Shown here piece after piece: positions 36,735 to 46,201 of a stretch of DNA of 54,775 nucleotides. The DNA is taken from NCBI RefSeq assembly GCF_937859915.1, contig NZ_CALMAW010000033.1, positions 1-54,775 on the forward strand, given 5' to 3'. The stretch is from an uncultured Sphingomonas sp. (GTDB taxonomy: Bacteria > Pseudomonadota > Alphaproteobacteria > Sphingomonadales > Sphingomonadaceae). The notes beneath the pieces were generated by a model. It made no database searches and was not told where the DNA came from. It saw only the letters and a list, made by a program, of their open reading frames with translations. Both the position numbers and the translations under genes were made by a program. Numbering within the stretch: the stretch's first letter is position 1; each line of letters begins with the position of its first letter.

Positions 36735-36810
36735 TTCCCCGGCGAACGCCGGGGCCCAGAGTTCCAGGCGCTGCGCGTGCGGCGCCCGGGTCCCGGCCTA
36801 CGCCGGGGAA
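36735..36810. repeat. Intergenic palindromic repeat between kdpB and kdpC
   Basis: Two hairpins: CCCCGGCG-AA-CGCCGGGG (36737-36754) and CCCGGCCTACGCCGGGG (36792-36808), whose outer arms can also pair with each other. The CCGGCGAACGCCGG core looks like the dispersed palindromic repeats common between genes in Sphingomonadaceae. It sits inside an operon and may affect the KdpB:KdpC ratio or mRNA processing. Confidence 0.7.
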
Positions 36811-36823
36811 CAAGGAAAAGCAG

Positions 36824-37411
36824 ATGAACAACGACCTCACCTCCTCGCTCCGCCCCGCGCTCGTGATGACCGGCCTGTTCGCCGTCCTGCTCGGCATCGC
36901 CTATCCACTCGCCATGACCGGCGTCGCGCAGGCCGTGTTCCCGCATCAGGCCAATGGCAGCCTCGTCGTCGATCATGGCAAGGCCGTCGGCTCCGAACTG
37001 ATCGGGCAGGGCTTCGCCAGCGACCGCTATTTTCATCCTCGCCCGTCGGCGGCCGGCAAGGGCTATGACGCAATGGCCTCGGGCGGATCGAATTTCGGCC
37101 CGACCAGTCAGCCACTGGTCGACCGGATCAAGGGCGACATCGCGAATCTGCATCCCGTGCCAGGGGTTTCCATCCCACCTGACCTGGTTACGGCCTCCGC
37201 CTCGGGGCTCGATCCCGATCTCAGCCCCGAGGCGGCTTTGTATCAGGTTCGGCGGGTCGCCGCCGCGCGTCGGCTGCCCGAGGCGCGGGTCGAGGCATTG
37301 GTGGAGGGCGCCATCGAGACGCCGATCCTGCCCTTTCTCGGCGACGCCCACGTCAATGTTCTCGCGCTCAATCGACAGCTCGACCGGCTCGGCGCTACAG
37401 CAGGCCGGTGA
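36824..37411 (+). CDS. kdpC: K+-transporting ATPase subunit KdpC
   Basis: 195 residues with one N-terminal transmembrane helix (LVMTGLFAVLLGIAYPLAMT) and a periplasmic domain. Conserved motifs: GSELIGQGFASDRYFHPRPS, DLVTASASGLDPDLSPEAA and FLGDAHVNVLALN. AAGGAAA precedes the ATG. The stop overlaps the GTG of kdpD. Confidence 0.96.
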   Translation: MNNDLTSSLRPALVMTGLFAVLLGIAYPLAMTGVAQAVFPHQANGSLVVDHGKAVGSELIGQGFASDRYFHPRPSAAGKGYDAMASGGSNFGPTSQPLVDRIKGDIANLHPVPGVSIPPDLVTASASGLDPDLSPEAALYQVRRVAAARRLPEARVEALVEGAIETPILPFLGDAHVNVLALNRQLDRLGATAGR

Positions 37412-40077
37412 CAGCCGGCAACACCGACAGACCCGATCCCGACGCCCTGCTGCGCATCGCCGCGCGGGAGGGCCGCGGCAGGCTCAAGGTCTTCCTTGGC
37501 GCCGCGCCGGGCGTCGGCAAGACGTTCGAGATGCTGTCCGAGGGCGCGGCGCGGCGCCGCAACGGCGCCGACGTGGTGATCGGCGTGGTCGAGACGCATG
37601 GCCGAATCGAGACCGAGGCGCTGACCCGCGGCTATGAGGTCGTGCCGCGTACCGAGATCGAGTGGCACGGCCGCTCGCTTCCGGAAATGGATCTCGATGC
37701 GATCCTTGCGCGTCGGCCCGGGCTCGTCCTCGTCGACGAACTGGCGCACAGCAATGCGCCGGGCAGTCGCCACCCGAAACGCTATCAGGACGTCGAGGAG
37801 CTGATCGTCGCCGGCATCGACGTCTATTCGACGATCAACATCCAGCATCTCGAAAGCCTCAACGACGTCGTCGCCTCCTTCACCCGCGTCCGCGTCCGCG
37901 AGACGGTACCCGACCGCGTGCTCGAGGCCGCCGAGATCGAGATCGTCGACATCCCGCCCGACGAGCTGATCGAGCGGCTCAAGGACGGCAAGGTCTATAT
38001 TCCCGACGAGGCCAGCCGTGCGCTCGGCCATTTCTTTTCCAAATCCAATTTGTCCGCCTTGCGCGAACTCGCGCTCCGCCGCGCGGCGCAGGCAGTCGAT
38101 GCCCAGATGCTCGACTATGTGCGCAGCCATGCCCTCGCGGGCACCTGGGCGGGCAGCGAGCGCGTCGTCGTCGCGGTCAGCGAACAGCCCGGCGTCGAGA
38201 CACTGGTGCGCACCGCCAAGCGCATCGCCGACGCGCTCCACGCGCCCTGGACGGGCGTGCATATCGAGACGCCGCGCAGCCGCTCGTTCGGCGAGGCCGA
38301 GCAGCTGCGACTGGCGGCGACGCTCAACCTCGTCACGCAACTTGGCGGCATGGTCGCGACCATGCCGGCGACCTCGGTGGTCGAGGGGTTGAAACACTAT
38401 GCCGCCGACGCCCGGGCGACGCAGCTGGTCGTCGGCAAATCCGCGCGCTCGCGCTGGTTCGAGTTTCGCCACGGCTCGGTCGTCGACCAGCTGATCCGCG
38501 AGACGCCGGGCCTTGCGGTGCACGTGTTGCCGCTCGAACGATATGCAGCACCGCCCAGACGGTGGCGGGGCACGGTCGACCGGCGCGATCTCGGCCGGAC
38601 CTATTCGGCGATTGGGCTGATGATCGCGGCGGTCACGGCGCTCGGCACCGAGCTGTTCCATATCCTCGCGCTTGCGAACGTCGCGCTGCTCTACCTGCTC
38701 CCGGTCATGGTCGCCGCGACGCGGTTCGGCCTGTGGCCGGGCGTGGTCGCCGGGCTCGCCTCGTCGGCGGCGTATAATTTTTTCTTCCTGCCGCCGGTCT
38801 ACAGCTTCACGGTCAGCAATCCCGAAAATCTCGTGACGCTGCTCGTCTTGCTCGGCGTCGGTGTCGTGACCAGCAGTCTCGCGTCGCGCGCCAAGGTCCA
38901 GGCCGATCTGGCCGGATCGAGCGCGCGCCAGAATGCCGCGATCGCGGGCTTCGCACGGTTGCTGACGGCAGCGACCAATGTGGACGAACTCGCACAGGCG
39001 ATCTGCGCCGAACTGACGCGCCTGTTCGACGTGCGCTCGGTGCTGCTGCTGCCATCGCCATCGGGACCAGTTCTCGCCGCCGCCAATCCGCCCGAGGACC
39101 GGCTTGCCACCATCGAGCTTGCCGCGGCGCAATGGTCGCTCGACAAGGGCCTGCCTGCCGGCCGCGGCTCGGACACGCTCACCGCCTCCGATTGGCTGTT
39201 CCATCCGCTGACATCGGCGGGCCGGAGGCTTGCGGTGATCGGCATCGCCCGCGACGATGGCACCGGTCCAGTCCGTTCGGATCAGCTGCCGCTGCTGATG
39301 AGCCTGGTCGACCAGGGCGTGCTGGTGCTCGAACGGCTCCAGCTCGAAAGCGAGATGCGCGAGCTCTCGCAGCTCAAGGATCGCGATCGCCTGCGCGCGG
39401 CGCTGCTGTCGTCGGTCAGCCACGATCTGCGCACGCCGCTCACCTCGATCCTGGGCGGTCTCGCCGAGATGCGCCGCGAGGCGCCGTCGGCGCTGCTCGA
39501 TGGCGTCGAGACCGAGGCGCGGCGGCTGCAGCGTTTCGTCGCCAATCTGCTCGACATGGCGCGCGTCGAGGCGGGCGCGCTTACCCTTCATGTCGAGGCA
39601 ACCGACCTGACCGACGCGATCGCCAGCGCGGTCCACGATACCAGGCAGTCGCTCGAGGGCCACGACCTCCGGCTCGATGTCGCGCCCGATCTGCCGATGG
39701 TGCGGGTCGACCCGCAGCTGTTCCACCATTGCCTGCTCAATCTGCTCGACAATGCCGGCCGCTATGGCGACGCCGGCACGCCGATCACGGTCGCGGCGCG
39801 CCGGACGCCGGACCGGCTGACGCTGTCGATCCTCGACGAGGGTGGCGGCATCGCGGTCGGGCGCGAGCAGGAAATCTTCGAGACCTTCCGACGGATCGAA
39901 GGATCGGACCGGGCCAAGGCGGGTACCGGACTCGGCCTCGCGATCGTCAAGGGCTTCGCCGAGGCGATGGGGTTAACCGTCGACGCCGCCAATCGCAGCG
40001 ATCGCCCCGGCGCCCGCTTCAACATCCACTTCCCGGAGAGGCTGCTCGTGCGGGACATCGGCGAGGGCTCAATGTGA
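37408..40077 (+). CDS. kdpD: Sensor histidine kinase KdpD
   Basis: Membrane sensor of potassium limitation/turgor, 889 residues (E. coli 894). N-terminal KdpD domain with Walker A GAAPGVGKT (31-39) and DELAHSNAPGSRHPKRYQD, a USP-like domain, four transmembrane helices near 400-490, a GAF-like region, then the kinase core with phospho-acceptor His672 in SSVSHDLRTPLTSI and ATP-binding motifs DNAGRYG and GTGLGLAIVKG. GTG start overlaps kdpC. Its stop overlaps the kdpE GTG. Confidence 0.97.
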   Translation: MTAGNTDRPDPDALLRIAAREGRGRLKVFLGAAPGVGKTFEMLSEGAARRRNGADVVIGVVETHGRIETEALTRGYEVVPRTEIEWHGRSLPEMDLDAILARRPGLVLVDELAHSNAPGSRHPKRYQDVEELIVAGIDVYSTINIQHLESLNDVVASFTRVRVRETVPDRVLEAAEIEIVDIPPDELIERLKDGKVYIPDEASRALGHFFSKSNLSALRELALRRAAQAVDAQMLDYVRSHALAGTWAGSERVVVAVSEQPGVETLVRTAKRIADALHAPWTGVHIETPRSRSFGEAEQLRLAATLNLVTQLGGMVATMPATSVVEGLKHYAADARATQLVVGKSARSRWFEFRHGSVVDQLIRETPGLAVHVLPLERYAAPPRRWRGTVDRRDLGRTYSAIGLMIAAVTALGTELFHILALANVALLYLLPVMVAATRFGLWPGVVAGLASSAAYNFFFLPPVYSFTVSNPENLVTLLVLLGVGVVTSSLASRAKVQADLAGSSARQNAAIAGFARLLTAATNVDELAQAICAELTRLFDVRSVLLLPSPSGPVLAAANPPEDRLATIELAAAQWSLDKGLPAGRGSDTLTASDWLFHPLTSAGRRLAVIGIARDDGTGPVRSDQLPLLMSLVDQGVLVLERLQLESEMRELSQLKDRDRLRAALLSSVSHDLRTPLTSILGGLAEMRREAPSALLDGVETEARRLQRFVANLLDMARVEAGALTLHVEATDLTDAIASAVHDTRQSLEGHDLRLDVAPDLPMVRVDPQLFHHCLLNLLDNAGRYGDAGTPITVAARRTPDRLTLSILDEGGGIAVGREQEIFETFRRIEGSDRAKAGTGLGLAIVKGFAEAMGLTVDAANRSDRPGARFNIHFPERLLVRDIGEGSM

Positions 40078-40769
40078 GCAACGAACCCATCATCCTGATC
40101 GTTGACGACGAGAGTGCGATTCGGCGGCTGCTGCGCGTCACGCTCGAGCGCGCGTCCTACCGCGTCAAGGAGGCCGCGACCGGCCGCGAGGCGCTGGACA
40201 GGGTGGCGTCCGACGCGCCGGCGCTCGTCCTGCTCGACCTCGGCCTGCCCGACCGCGATGGGCTGGAGCTTATCCCGTTGATACGCAAACAGTCGCGCGC
40301 GGCGATCGTCATCGTCTCCGCGCGCGACGCCACTGACGAAAAGGTCGCCGCGCTCGATCTGGGGGCGGCGGATTATGTGACCAAGCCGTTCGACACCGAA
40401 GAGCTGCTCGCACGGGTGCGCGCGGCGCTCCGCAACCGGCTGATCGCGGACGGCGGCCAGTCGGTCGTCACTGCCGGTTCGCTGCGCATCGATCTCGCCG
40501 ATCACCGCGTCGTCCGCAACGGCATGGAAGTCCACCTGACGCCCAAGGAATTCATCGCGCTCGCCGAGCTGGCGCGCTTTCCCGGGCGCGTGGTCACGCA
40601 CCAGCAATTGCTGCGGACGATCTGGGCGAACGACTATGAGCGGCACGTCGAATATCTGCGCGTGTTGATCCGCAGCCTGCGCCAGAAGGTCGAACCCGAC
40701 CCCGCGAGGCCGTCGCTGATCGTCAACGAACTCGGCATCGGCTACAGGCTGCTGAACACCGCGGGCTAG
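40074..40769 (+). CDS. kdpE: Response regulator KdpE
   Basis: OmpR-family regulator activating kdp transcription. 231 residues: receiver domain with phospho-acceptor Asp55 in LVLLDLGLPDRDG and Lys in YVTKPFDTEEL, and a C-terminal winged helix (HLTPKEFIALAELARFPGRV, VEYLRVLIRSLRQKVE). GTG at 40074 overlaps the kdpD stop. Having regulators at the end of the same transcript gives positive feedback on the operon. Confidence 0.96.
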   Translation: MSNEPIILIVDDESAIRRLLRVTLERASYRVKEAATGREALDRVASDAPALVLLDLGLPDRDGLELIPLIRKQSRAAIVIVSARDATDEKVAALDLGAADYVTKPFDTEELLARVRAALRNRLIADGGQSVVTAGSLRIDLADHRVVRNGMEVHLTPKEFIALAELARFPGRVVTHQQLLRTIWANDYERHVEYLRVLIRSLRQKVEPDPARPSLIVNELGIGYRLLNTAG

Positions 40770-40783
40770 CGTCGTCGCGGCTG

Positions 40784-41863
40784 CTATCGCACGGCGGCGC
40801 GATAGCCGAGCCAGTCGCGACGCGTCGTGTCGACCATGATGCGCACCGCCTGCGCCAGCCATTGGCGGCCGTGGTCGGCGAGGTGCGCACTGATCGCCGC
40901 GCAGCTGGCCGCGTCGGCGGCGTGGATCGCCCCGATGTCGCGCGCCATTGCGCCGATCAGACGCCGGCGGACGCGGCGCTTGTGCGCGCCGAGATCGATT
41001 TTGCGGCTGTTCGGTGCCAGTCGGCGCACGACGATGCCATCGCCCGCATGAAGAAACGGGTCGGGTGCCCGGTAGCGGCTGATGGCAAGCGCATATTGCG
41101 GGCCCGCGGCGGCGCCACGATCCCAACAGGAGGGCAGCAACGCCTTGGCCTCCCGCGCGATTGGGCCGCCGACATCGTCGGCCAGCGCGACGAAGCGCGG
41201 CCGGCCGAGGCTGCCGACCCCCGCCCGGCGGCGGCTGAACGCGGTCGCGCCGACTGACGGCCCGACCGCGGCGTCGAGCGCGCGGTGATAAGCGGAAGGC
41301 ACATGTTGTTCGGGCGCCGCGTCGCGCAATTTTGCCCAGAACCGGATGCGTTGCTTGTCGCTCGACGAGAACAGGTCGCGCAACCAGCCATGGTCCTGCT
41401 CGAGCACCCAGGGGCGGGGGTCCGCAAGGCCGGCGGCGTAGCCGTCGAGCGCGGCTTCGGCGATGTCCGCCTGGTCGGCGTCCTCGTCGCCGCGCGCGAG
41501 GGCGGCGCTGGTGACGAGCCGCGCGAGGTCCATCCGATAGGGGATGGTGGCCGCCTCGTCGAAATCGTTGACGCCCCAGACCAGCCGGCCTTCGCCATCG
41601 CGCCAGACCCCGAAATTGCCCACATGCGCATCGCCGACGGACGCGGCCACCGGGCCTAAGCCCAGCGTCGGGCAGGCGAAGGCGGCGGTCTCGGCCCAGC
41701 GCCAGCAGCTGCCGCGCAGGAACAGGAAGACGTCGGCGCGCATCTGCTCATGCTTGAAACGCAGTTCGTCGGCGACGAGCAGAACGCCGAGCTGATCAGC
41801 CATCCACGCCTCGAACGAAGCGATCGACTGGGTGATGTCGGGGGGCGGGAGCGTGGCGTTCAT
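40784..41863 (-). CDS. DUF2252 family protein
   Basis: 359 residues of the DUF2252 family, distantly related to aminoglycoside-phosphotransferase/kinase-like folds. The phosphotransferase-type motifs GDAHVGNFGVW (catalytic loop-like) and VNDFDEAATIPYRMDL (metal-binding-like) are both present. Biochemical activity of the family is not established. It follows the DsbA-family gene by 33 bases on the same strand and may be the last gene of the leftward unit; it is convergent with kdpE. Confidence 0.9.
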   Translation of the reverse strand: MNATLPPPDITQSIASFEAWMADQLGVLLVADELRFKHEQMRADVFLFLRGSCWRWAETAAFACPTLGLGPVAASVGDAHVGNFGVWRDGEGRLVWGVNDFDEAATIPYRMDLARLVTSAALARGDEDADQADIAEAALDGYAAGLADPRPWVLEQDHGWLRDLFSSSDKQRIRFWAKLRDAAPEQHVPSAYHRALDAAVGPSVGATAFSRRRAGVGSLGRPRFVALADDVGGPIAREAKALLPSCWDRGAAAGPQYALAISRYRAPDPFLHAGDGIVVRRLAPNSRKIDLGAHKRRVRRRLIGAMARDIGAIHAADAASCAAISAHLADHGRQWLAQAVRIMVDTTRRDWLGYRAAVR

Positions 41864-41896
41864 ACGCCACTTGCCGAGGCGGTCTGGCCCACCGCG

Positions 41897-42562
41897 CTAG
41901 ACCTGGGCCGGCACCGCCAACTCGGCGGCAATGTTGCGCAGTGCCTGTTCGAACGCTTCGGGGGGCTGGCCGCCCGAGATCAGATAGCGGTCGTTGATCA
42001 CGACCGCGGGCACCGCGTGGATCCCCCGCGACTGCCACAGCTGCTCGGCTTGGCGCACCTCGGCGGCATAGCGGTCGGATGCCAGGATCGCGCGCGCCTC
42101 GGCCATATCGAGCCCCGCCGCTTCGACCGCCGAGACGAGGTCGTCATGGTTCGACGGGTTGCGCCCCGCGCTGAAGTAGAGCGCGAACAGCGCCTCCTTG
42201 AGCGCCTTCTGCTGCCCGATGAGTTCCGCCCAATGCAGCAGCCGGTGCGCATCGAACGTATTGTAGATGCGACTGTCGGGCGTCGTCGCCATGGTGAAGC
42301 CGAGCGCCGCGGCACGCTCGCGGATCATCGCACGGTTCGCGGCGGACTGCTCGGGCGTCGAACCATATTTCTCCGCGACATGCTCGGCGAGATTCTGGCC
42401 TTCGGGCGGCATCGCCGGATTGAGCTCGAACGGCTGGAAGACGATCTCCGCCGCGACCGCGTCCGCCGCGCGGGCGAGTCCCTGCTCGAGGCCGCGCAAA
42501 CCGATGACGCACCACGGGCAGGAGATGTCGGATACGAAGTCGATCTTGAGATGTGCGGTCAT
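41897..42562 (-). CDS. DsbA-family oxidoreductase (FrnE-like)
   Basis: Thioredoxin-fold protein of 221 residues with active-site CPWC (15-18) in DFVSDISCPWCVIG and a cis-Pro loop in IHAVPAVVIN. No signal peptide, so cytoplasmic, as in FrnE-type disulfide isomerases; the closely related 2-hydroxychromene-2-carboxylate isomerases are the alternative, but the CxxC favours redox function. 86 bases downstream of the TetR gene on the same strand. Confidence 0.9.
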   Translation of the reverse strand: MTAHLKIDFVSDISCPWCVIGLRGLEQGLARAADAVAAEIVFQPFELNPAMPPEGQNLAEHVAEKYGSTPEQSAANRAMIRERAAALGFTMATTPDSRIYNTFDAHRLLHWAELIGQQKALKEALFALYFSAGRNPSNHDDLVSAVEAAGLDMAEARAILASDRYAAEVRQAEQLWQSRGIHAVPAVVINDRYLISGGQPPEAFEQALRNIAAELAVPAQV

Positions 42563-42648
42563 GCCGATCCTCCAGAGGAACGGACCTTATGCGCGCTGCC
42601 AACGGGCTGTCGAAGGCTGGATGGCCCGCCTGACGACCCTTTGCGGGC

Positions 42649-43287
42649 TTACGACGGTTTCGCACCGGCGGCGCGTCGACCCGGTGTCTTGGACGCGACC
42701 GGTTCGATCCGGGCCAATTGGCTTTCGACAAAAGCGATCGTCTCGTCGTGGGTGGCCGATACCCCGAGCCCCGCATCGGACACGATCAGCCGTCCGATCG
42801 ATTCCATCATCACCGCCAATACGCTCGCTGGCGGAGAATGATCGGGGGCATGCTCGTTCAGCGCGCGGGCGATCAGCGCGGTGATCAGCGATCGGGTCCG
42901 CTCCGCCGATCCGGCGATCTCGCGGCGTAGCACCGGACGATGCGTCACCATCGCGATGAACTCCTTGGTGAGCCGCGGCCCATTCTCGTCGATCAGCATG
43001 GCCCAGACCGCGTGGAGCGGGGCACTCGCCGCCGCCGCCGCCGCCAGCCGACCGAAATATTGCTCCTCGACGCGGGCGAGGAGCGCGCCGAATAGCTCGT
43101 CCATCGTCTTGAAATAATAATGAACGAGCTGCGACTTGAGGCCCGCGGTCGCCGCGATCCGGCGCGAGCTGACCGCGGCATAGCCCTCCTCGCGCATGAT
43201 CGCCTCGGCGGCGTTGAGGATCGCGGTTCGGGTCGGTTTGTCGGCCGCGCCGGGTGTCTTGGCGGCGCGTCTTCGGACGTCACCCAT
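42649..43287 (-). CDS. TetR-family transcriptional regulator
   Basis: 212 residues. HTH region: TRTAILNAAEAIMREEGYAA, VSSRRIAATAGLKSQLVHYY. The C-terminal domain is not assignable. Its start overlaps the end of the upstream SDR gene by eight bases, so it is coupled to the leftward SDR/SnoaL/TauD cluster and probably controls it, most likely at the divergent region 47376-47535. C-terminus is Arg/Lys/Pro-rich. Confidence 0.88.
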   Translation of the reverse strand: MGDVRRRAAKTPGAADKPTRTAILNAAEAIMREEGYAAVSSRRIAATAGLKSQLVHYYFKTMDELFGALLARVEEQYFGRLAAAAAASAPLHAVWAMLIDENGPRLTKEFIAMVTHRPVLRREIAGSAERTRSLITALIARALNEHAPDHSPPASVLAVMMESIGRLIVSDAGLGVSATHDETIAFVESQLARIEPVASKTPGRRAAGAKPS

Positions 43288-44086
43288 CGTCGCGGCCGAT
43301 CCCCGGTTGGAAGCCCGCGAGCAAGTCGCGCATCGCCTCGGCGGCCTGACGGCGCGGCGCCGACGTGAAGAAGCGGAAGCCGTCCTCGAGATGCGCCGGG
43401 ACGAGCACGGGGCCGTTGTCGAGATTGGAGAGCGCGTCGCGCGCGACGTCCGCGGGGTCGGCGACGATGGTGCTCGGATCGTCGACGATGTTCAAGGCCG
43501 CGCGCTTGGGCGTGTCGGTGGCGCCGAGCACGACGTACAGTACGTCGACTCCGATAGGCTTGAGCTCCGCCCACAGCCCTTCGGCGAAATTCTGTGCGAA
43601 CGCCTTGTTGGCGCCGTAGAGCACCATCGAAGCGCCGCCGGCGTTACCGGCCAGCGATCCGACCAGCACGATGCCGCCCTTGCCGCGCGCCGCCATCGGC
43701 TTGCCGAACTGTAGCGATAGTGTGGCATGACCGATCGCGTTCACCCGAAGCGTCCGCCGGACGTCGTCAAGATCGCCATCGAGAAACGGCCCCGACCCGA
43801 ACACCGCGCCGACATTGTGGACCAGCAACCCGATCTCGAGCCCGTCGGTGGACGAGACGATCGCCCCGAACGTATCCTCCGAGGAGAGATCGCGCGCAAG
43901 CGTGCGCACCTCGACGCCCGCACTCGCGCGGATCTCGTCGGCAAGCGCATCGAGCGTCGCGGCGGCGCGGGCGACGAGGACGAGATTGATGCCAGCCGCA
44001 CCCAGCTGCCGCGCGAACGCCGCGCCGACGCCCTCCGATCCGCCGGTGATCAGCGCCCAGGGCCCGTATCTCTCGCGCAGGGTCAT
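43280..44086 (-). CDS. Short-chain dehydrogenase/reductase
   Basis: 268 residues. Cofactor motif TGGSEGVG, VHNVGA in place of NNAG, catalytic Ser in VLVGSLAGN and YGANK with the usual 13-residue spacing. The change of NNAG to HNVG is typical of the DUF/17-beta-hydroxysteroid-dehydrogenase-12-like branch that acts on ketoacyl or steroid substrates. It lies 19 bases after the TauD-type gene and overlaps the TetR gene, inside the compact leftward cluster. Confidence 0.88.
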   Translation of the reverse strand: MTLRERYGPWALITGGSEGVGAAFARQLGAAGINLVLVARAAATLDALADEIRASAGVEVRTLARDLSSEDTFGAIVSSTDGLEIGLLVHNVGAVFGSGPFLDGDLDDVRRTLRVNAIGHATLSLQFGKPMAARGKGGIVLVGSLAGNAGGASMVLYGANKAFAQNFAEGLWAELKPIGVDVLYVVLGATDTPKRAALNIVDDPSTIVADPADVARDALSNLDNGPVLVPAHLEDGFRFFTSAPRRQAAEAMRDLLAGFQPGIGRDDG

Positions 44087-44105
44087 CCCGCTTCTCCTCC
44101 GATGA

Positions 44106-44945
44106 TCAGGCGAGCACCTCTTCGCCGACCAGCGTTGTCCGGTGCATCATCCGTCCGCTGTCGAGCGCATAGGGGGTGACGCGGTGCATCGTGCCGGTAT
44201 TGTCCCAGATCACCAGGTCGCCCACCGTCCAGCTATGCTGATACACGAAGCGCGGCTGCGTCGCCCAGTCGCGCAGACGGCGCAGCAGATCGCGCCCCTC
44301 CTGATACGCCATGCCCTCGACGTGCGACGCGCTGGCGCCGAGCACCAGCGACCGTCGGCCCGACCGGTGGCGCCAGACCAGCGGATGCACCTTGGGCGCA
44401 TAGATGGCGCGCCACTTGAGCAGATCGGCATGGCTGACCTCGGGATAGACCATCATCTGCGCGCTCTCGAAGCTGTGGACGACCCGCAGCTGGTCGAGCG
44501 TCTCGCGCTCCGCTTCGGGCAGCGCATCGTAAGCGGCATAGGTATTGGCGAACTGGGTCTCGCCGCCACTGTCCGACAATGTGCGCGCGGTGAGCAGCGA
44601 GGCGCGTGTCGGCACGTCGTCCATCGCGCCGTCGATATGCCAGTAGAAGGCGCCGCGCAGATAGTCCGCCACGACATTCTCGCGGGGATCGAGCGTGACC
44701 TTGAAGATGCCGTTTTCGCCCTGGCCGACGATATCGCCGAGCGTTCGCGCGAAGGCGACCTGTTGCTCGCGGCTCAGATCGAGCGCGGGAAAGACGAGCA
44801 CGCCGCGGCGCTCGAGCAGGTCGCGGAGCGCGGCTGCGTGCGATCCGCCGAGCAGCGTGTCGAGGTCGGCGCGGATTTCAGTGCCGATCGCGGGGGCGAG
44901 GTCGGTGGTGGCAAGCATCATGCCCTCCTGGATGGCGGGTGTCAT
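44106..44945 (-). CDS. TauD/TfdA-family Fe(II)/2-oxoglutarate dioxygenase
   Basis: 279 residues. Iron ligands His103 and Asp105 in YWHIDGAM and distal His254 in TGTMHRV; the 2-oxoglutarate-binding Arg is Arg265, eleven residues on. Family members hydroxylate and cleave taurine, 2,4-D, sulfates or related compounds; the substrate here is unknown. The start ATG overlaps the stop of the SnoaL-like gene (ATGA), though a Met at residue 10 is also possible. Probably performs the first oxidative step of the cluster. Confidence 0.9.
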   Translation of the reverse strand: MTPAIQEGMMLATTDLAPAIGTEIRADLDTLLGGSHAAALRDLLERRGVLVFPALDLSREQQVAFARTLGDIVGQGENGIFKVTLDPRENVVADYLRGAFYWHIDGAMDDVPTRASLLTARTLSDSGGETQFANTYAAYDALPEAERETLDQLRVVHSFESAQMMVYPEVSHADLLKWRAIYAPKVHPLVWRHRSGRRSLVLGASASHVEGMAYQEGRDLLRRLRDWATQPRFVYQHSWTVGDLVIWDNTGTMHRVTPYALDSGRMMHRTTLVGEEVLA

Positions 44946-45415
44946 CGCGAGTGCGCAACCGCGGTGGTGAACAGGCTGTTAGCCGCCTGCCAGTCGCGGC
45001 GGATGCGGCGGTGACGGATCAGCCAGCGCTCGCCGTCGCGCTGGAACGTGTCGAGATAATAGCCGGCATGATCCGGGCCGATGTCGGTCCACGCGACCCA
45101 ATAGGTCCGCGCCTGCGCGCTGTCGGGCCCGGTGCGTTCGATATGGCAGGTCGAGAGATGGTGGCGCACGAAGCTGGCCTGATGCGTGCGGCTGGTGCCT
45201 TGCGGCGGTTCGCGCCACCGCGCGATCCACTGGCGGATCGCTTCGCGGCCGGCATAGCGGAACAGGTCGCGCTCGGGCACCCCCTCCGATTCGAGCACCG
45301 CGTCCTCGGTGAAGACGGCGATGAATTCGTCCTCGCGCAGCCGGTCGCCGGCCGCGGTATAGGCCGCCATCGTCTGACGGATGCCCTCGCGGGCGAGCAG
45401 GTCGTCGAGCGTCAT
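44942..45415 (-). CDS. SnoaL/NTF2-like protein
   Basis: 157 residues with the cone-shaped NTF2-like fold expected: helical start DDLLAREGIRQTMAAYTAAG, FIAVFTEDAVLESEG, and the final strands DTFQRDGERWLIRHRRIRRD. Members act as small-molecule isomerases, dehydratases or hydrolases, or bind ligands. The order SDR, SnoaL-like, TauD in one coupled run suggests a pathway enzyme. Nine bases after the SDR gene. Confidence 0.8.
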   Translation of the reverse strand: MTLDDLLAREGIRQTMAAYTAAGDRLREDEFIAVFTEDAVLESEGVPERDLFRYAGREAIRQWIARWREPPQGTSRTHQASFVRHHLSTCHIERTGPDSAQARTYWVAWTDIGPDHAGYYLDTFQRDGERWLIRHRRIRRDWQAANSLFTTAVAHSR

Positions 45416-45424
45416 TGCGTCTCC

Positions 45425-46201
45425 TCAGGACATGACCTGGCCGCCGTCGACGTTGATCGACTGCCCGGTGATCGTGCGCGCTTGGTCCGAGGCCAGGAAC
45501 AGCGCGAGATTGGCGACGTCTTCGGGCGTGCTGTAGGTCTTGAGCGCCATTGTGGCCATCGTCTGGTGGCGCATCTCGGCGTCGTCGATGCCCCGCTCGG
45601 CGGCGCTGCGCCTAATCCAATTCGCCATAAGTTCGGTCTCGATCGCGCCCGGCACGACGCAGTTGCAGCGGATGCCGAATTCGCCGACTTCCTTGGCGGT
45701 CACCTTGGTGAGGATGCGCAGCGCGCCCTTGGCGGCGGAATAATGGCTCTTGCGCGGCATGCCATCCCAGCCGGCGCCCGAGGAGAAGTTGACGATCGCG
45801 CCGGACCGGCGTGCCAGCATCGAGCGGTTGAGCACTTCGCGCGTGCAGAGCATCGCGGCGGTGACGTCGACCGCGAAGGTCGCGTTCCAATTGTCGAGCG
45901 TCTGCTCCCAGATAAATTTGTCGGTGCCGGGCACCGCGGCGTTGTTCATCAATATGTCGACCCGGCCCCAGCGGACCATCGCGGCCTCGACCATTGCGGC
46001 GACGTCGGCTTCGTTGGTGACGTCGGCACGCAGCGCCACCGCATGCGCGCCGATCGCCGCCGCCGCGGCCTCGACCAGCTCGAAGCGGCGCGCCGTCATC
46101 ACGACCTTGGCGCCTTCGTCGACGAGCATCCTCGCCAGGATCGGGCCAAGCCCGGTGCTGGCGCCGGTGACGATCGCGACCTGGCCCGCGAACCGCGTCA
46201 T
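45425..46201 (-). CDS. Short-chain dehydrogenase/reductase
   Basis: Classical SDR of 258 residues: TGASTGLG, NNAAVPG, catalytic Ser in NFSSGAG and YSAAK 13 residues on, and the PGAIETEL and INVDGGQ motifs. NAD(H) or NADP(H) dependent; substrate unknown. Its ATG overlaps the stop of the upstream SnoaL-like gene by one base (TGATG). Confidence 0.92.
   Translation of the reverse strand: MTRFAGQVAIVTGASTGLGPILARMLVDEGAKVVMTARRFELVEAAAAAIGAHAVALRADVTNEADVAAMVEAAMVRWGRVDILMNNAAVPGTDKFIWEQTLDNWNATFAVDVTAAMLCTREVLNRSMLARRSGAIVNFSSGAGWDGMPRKSHYSAAKGALRILTKVTAKEVGEFGIRCNCVVPGAIETELMANWIRRSAAERGIDDAEMRHQTMATMALKTYSTPEDVANLALFLASDQARTITGQSINVDGGQVMS

Noticed and set aside
3384..41126. Numerous long minus-strand frames opposite kdp, cob and xylan genes
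   Set aside because: High GC leaves antisense frames open; their Arg/Gly/Asp-rich translations show no domains.
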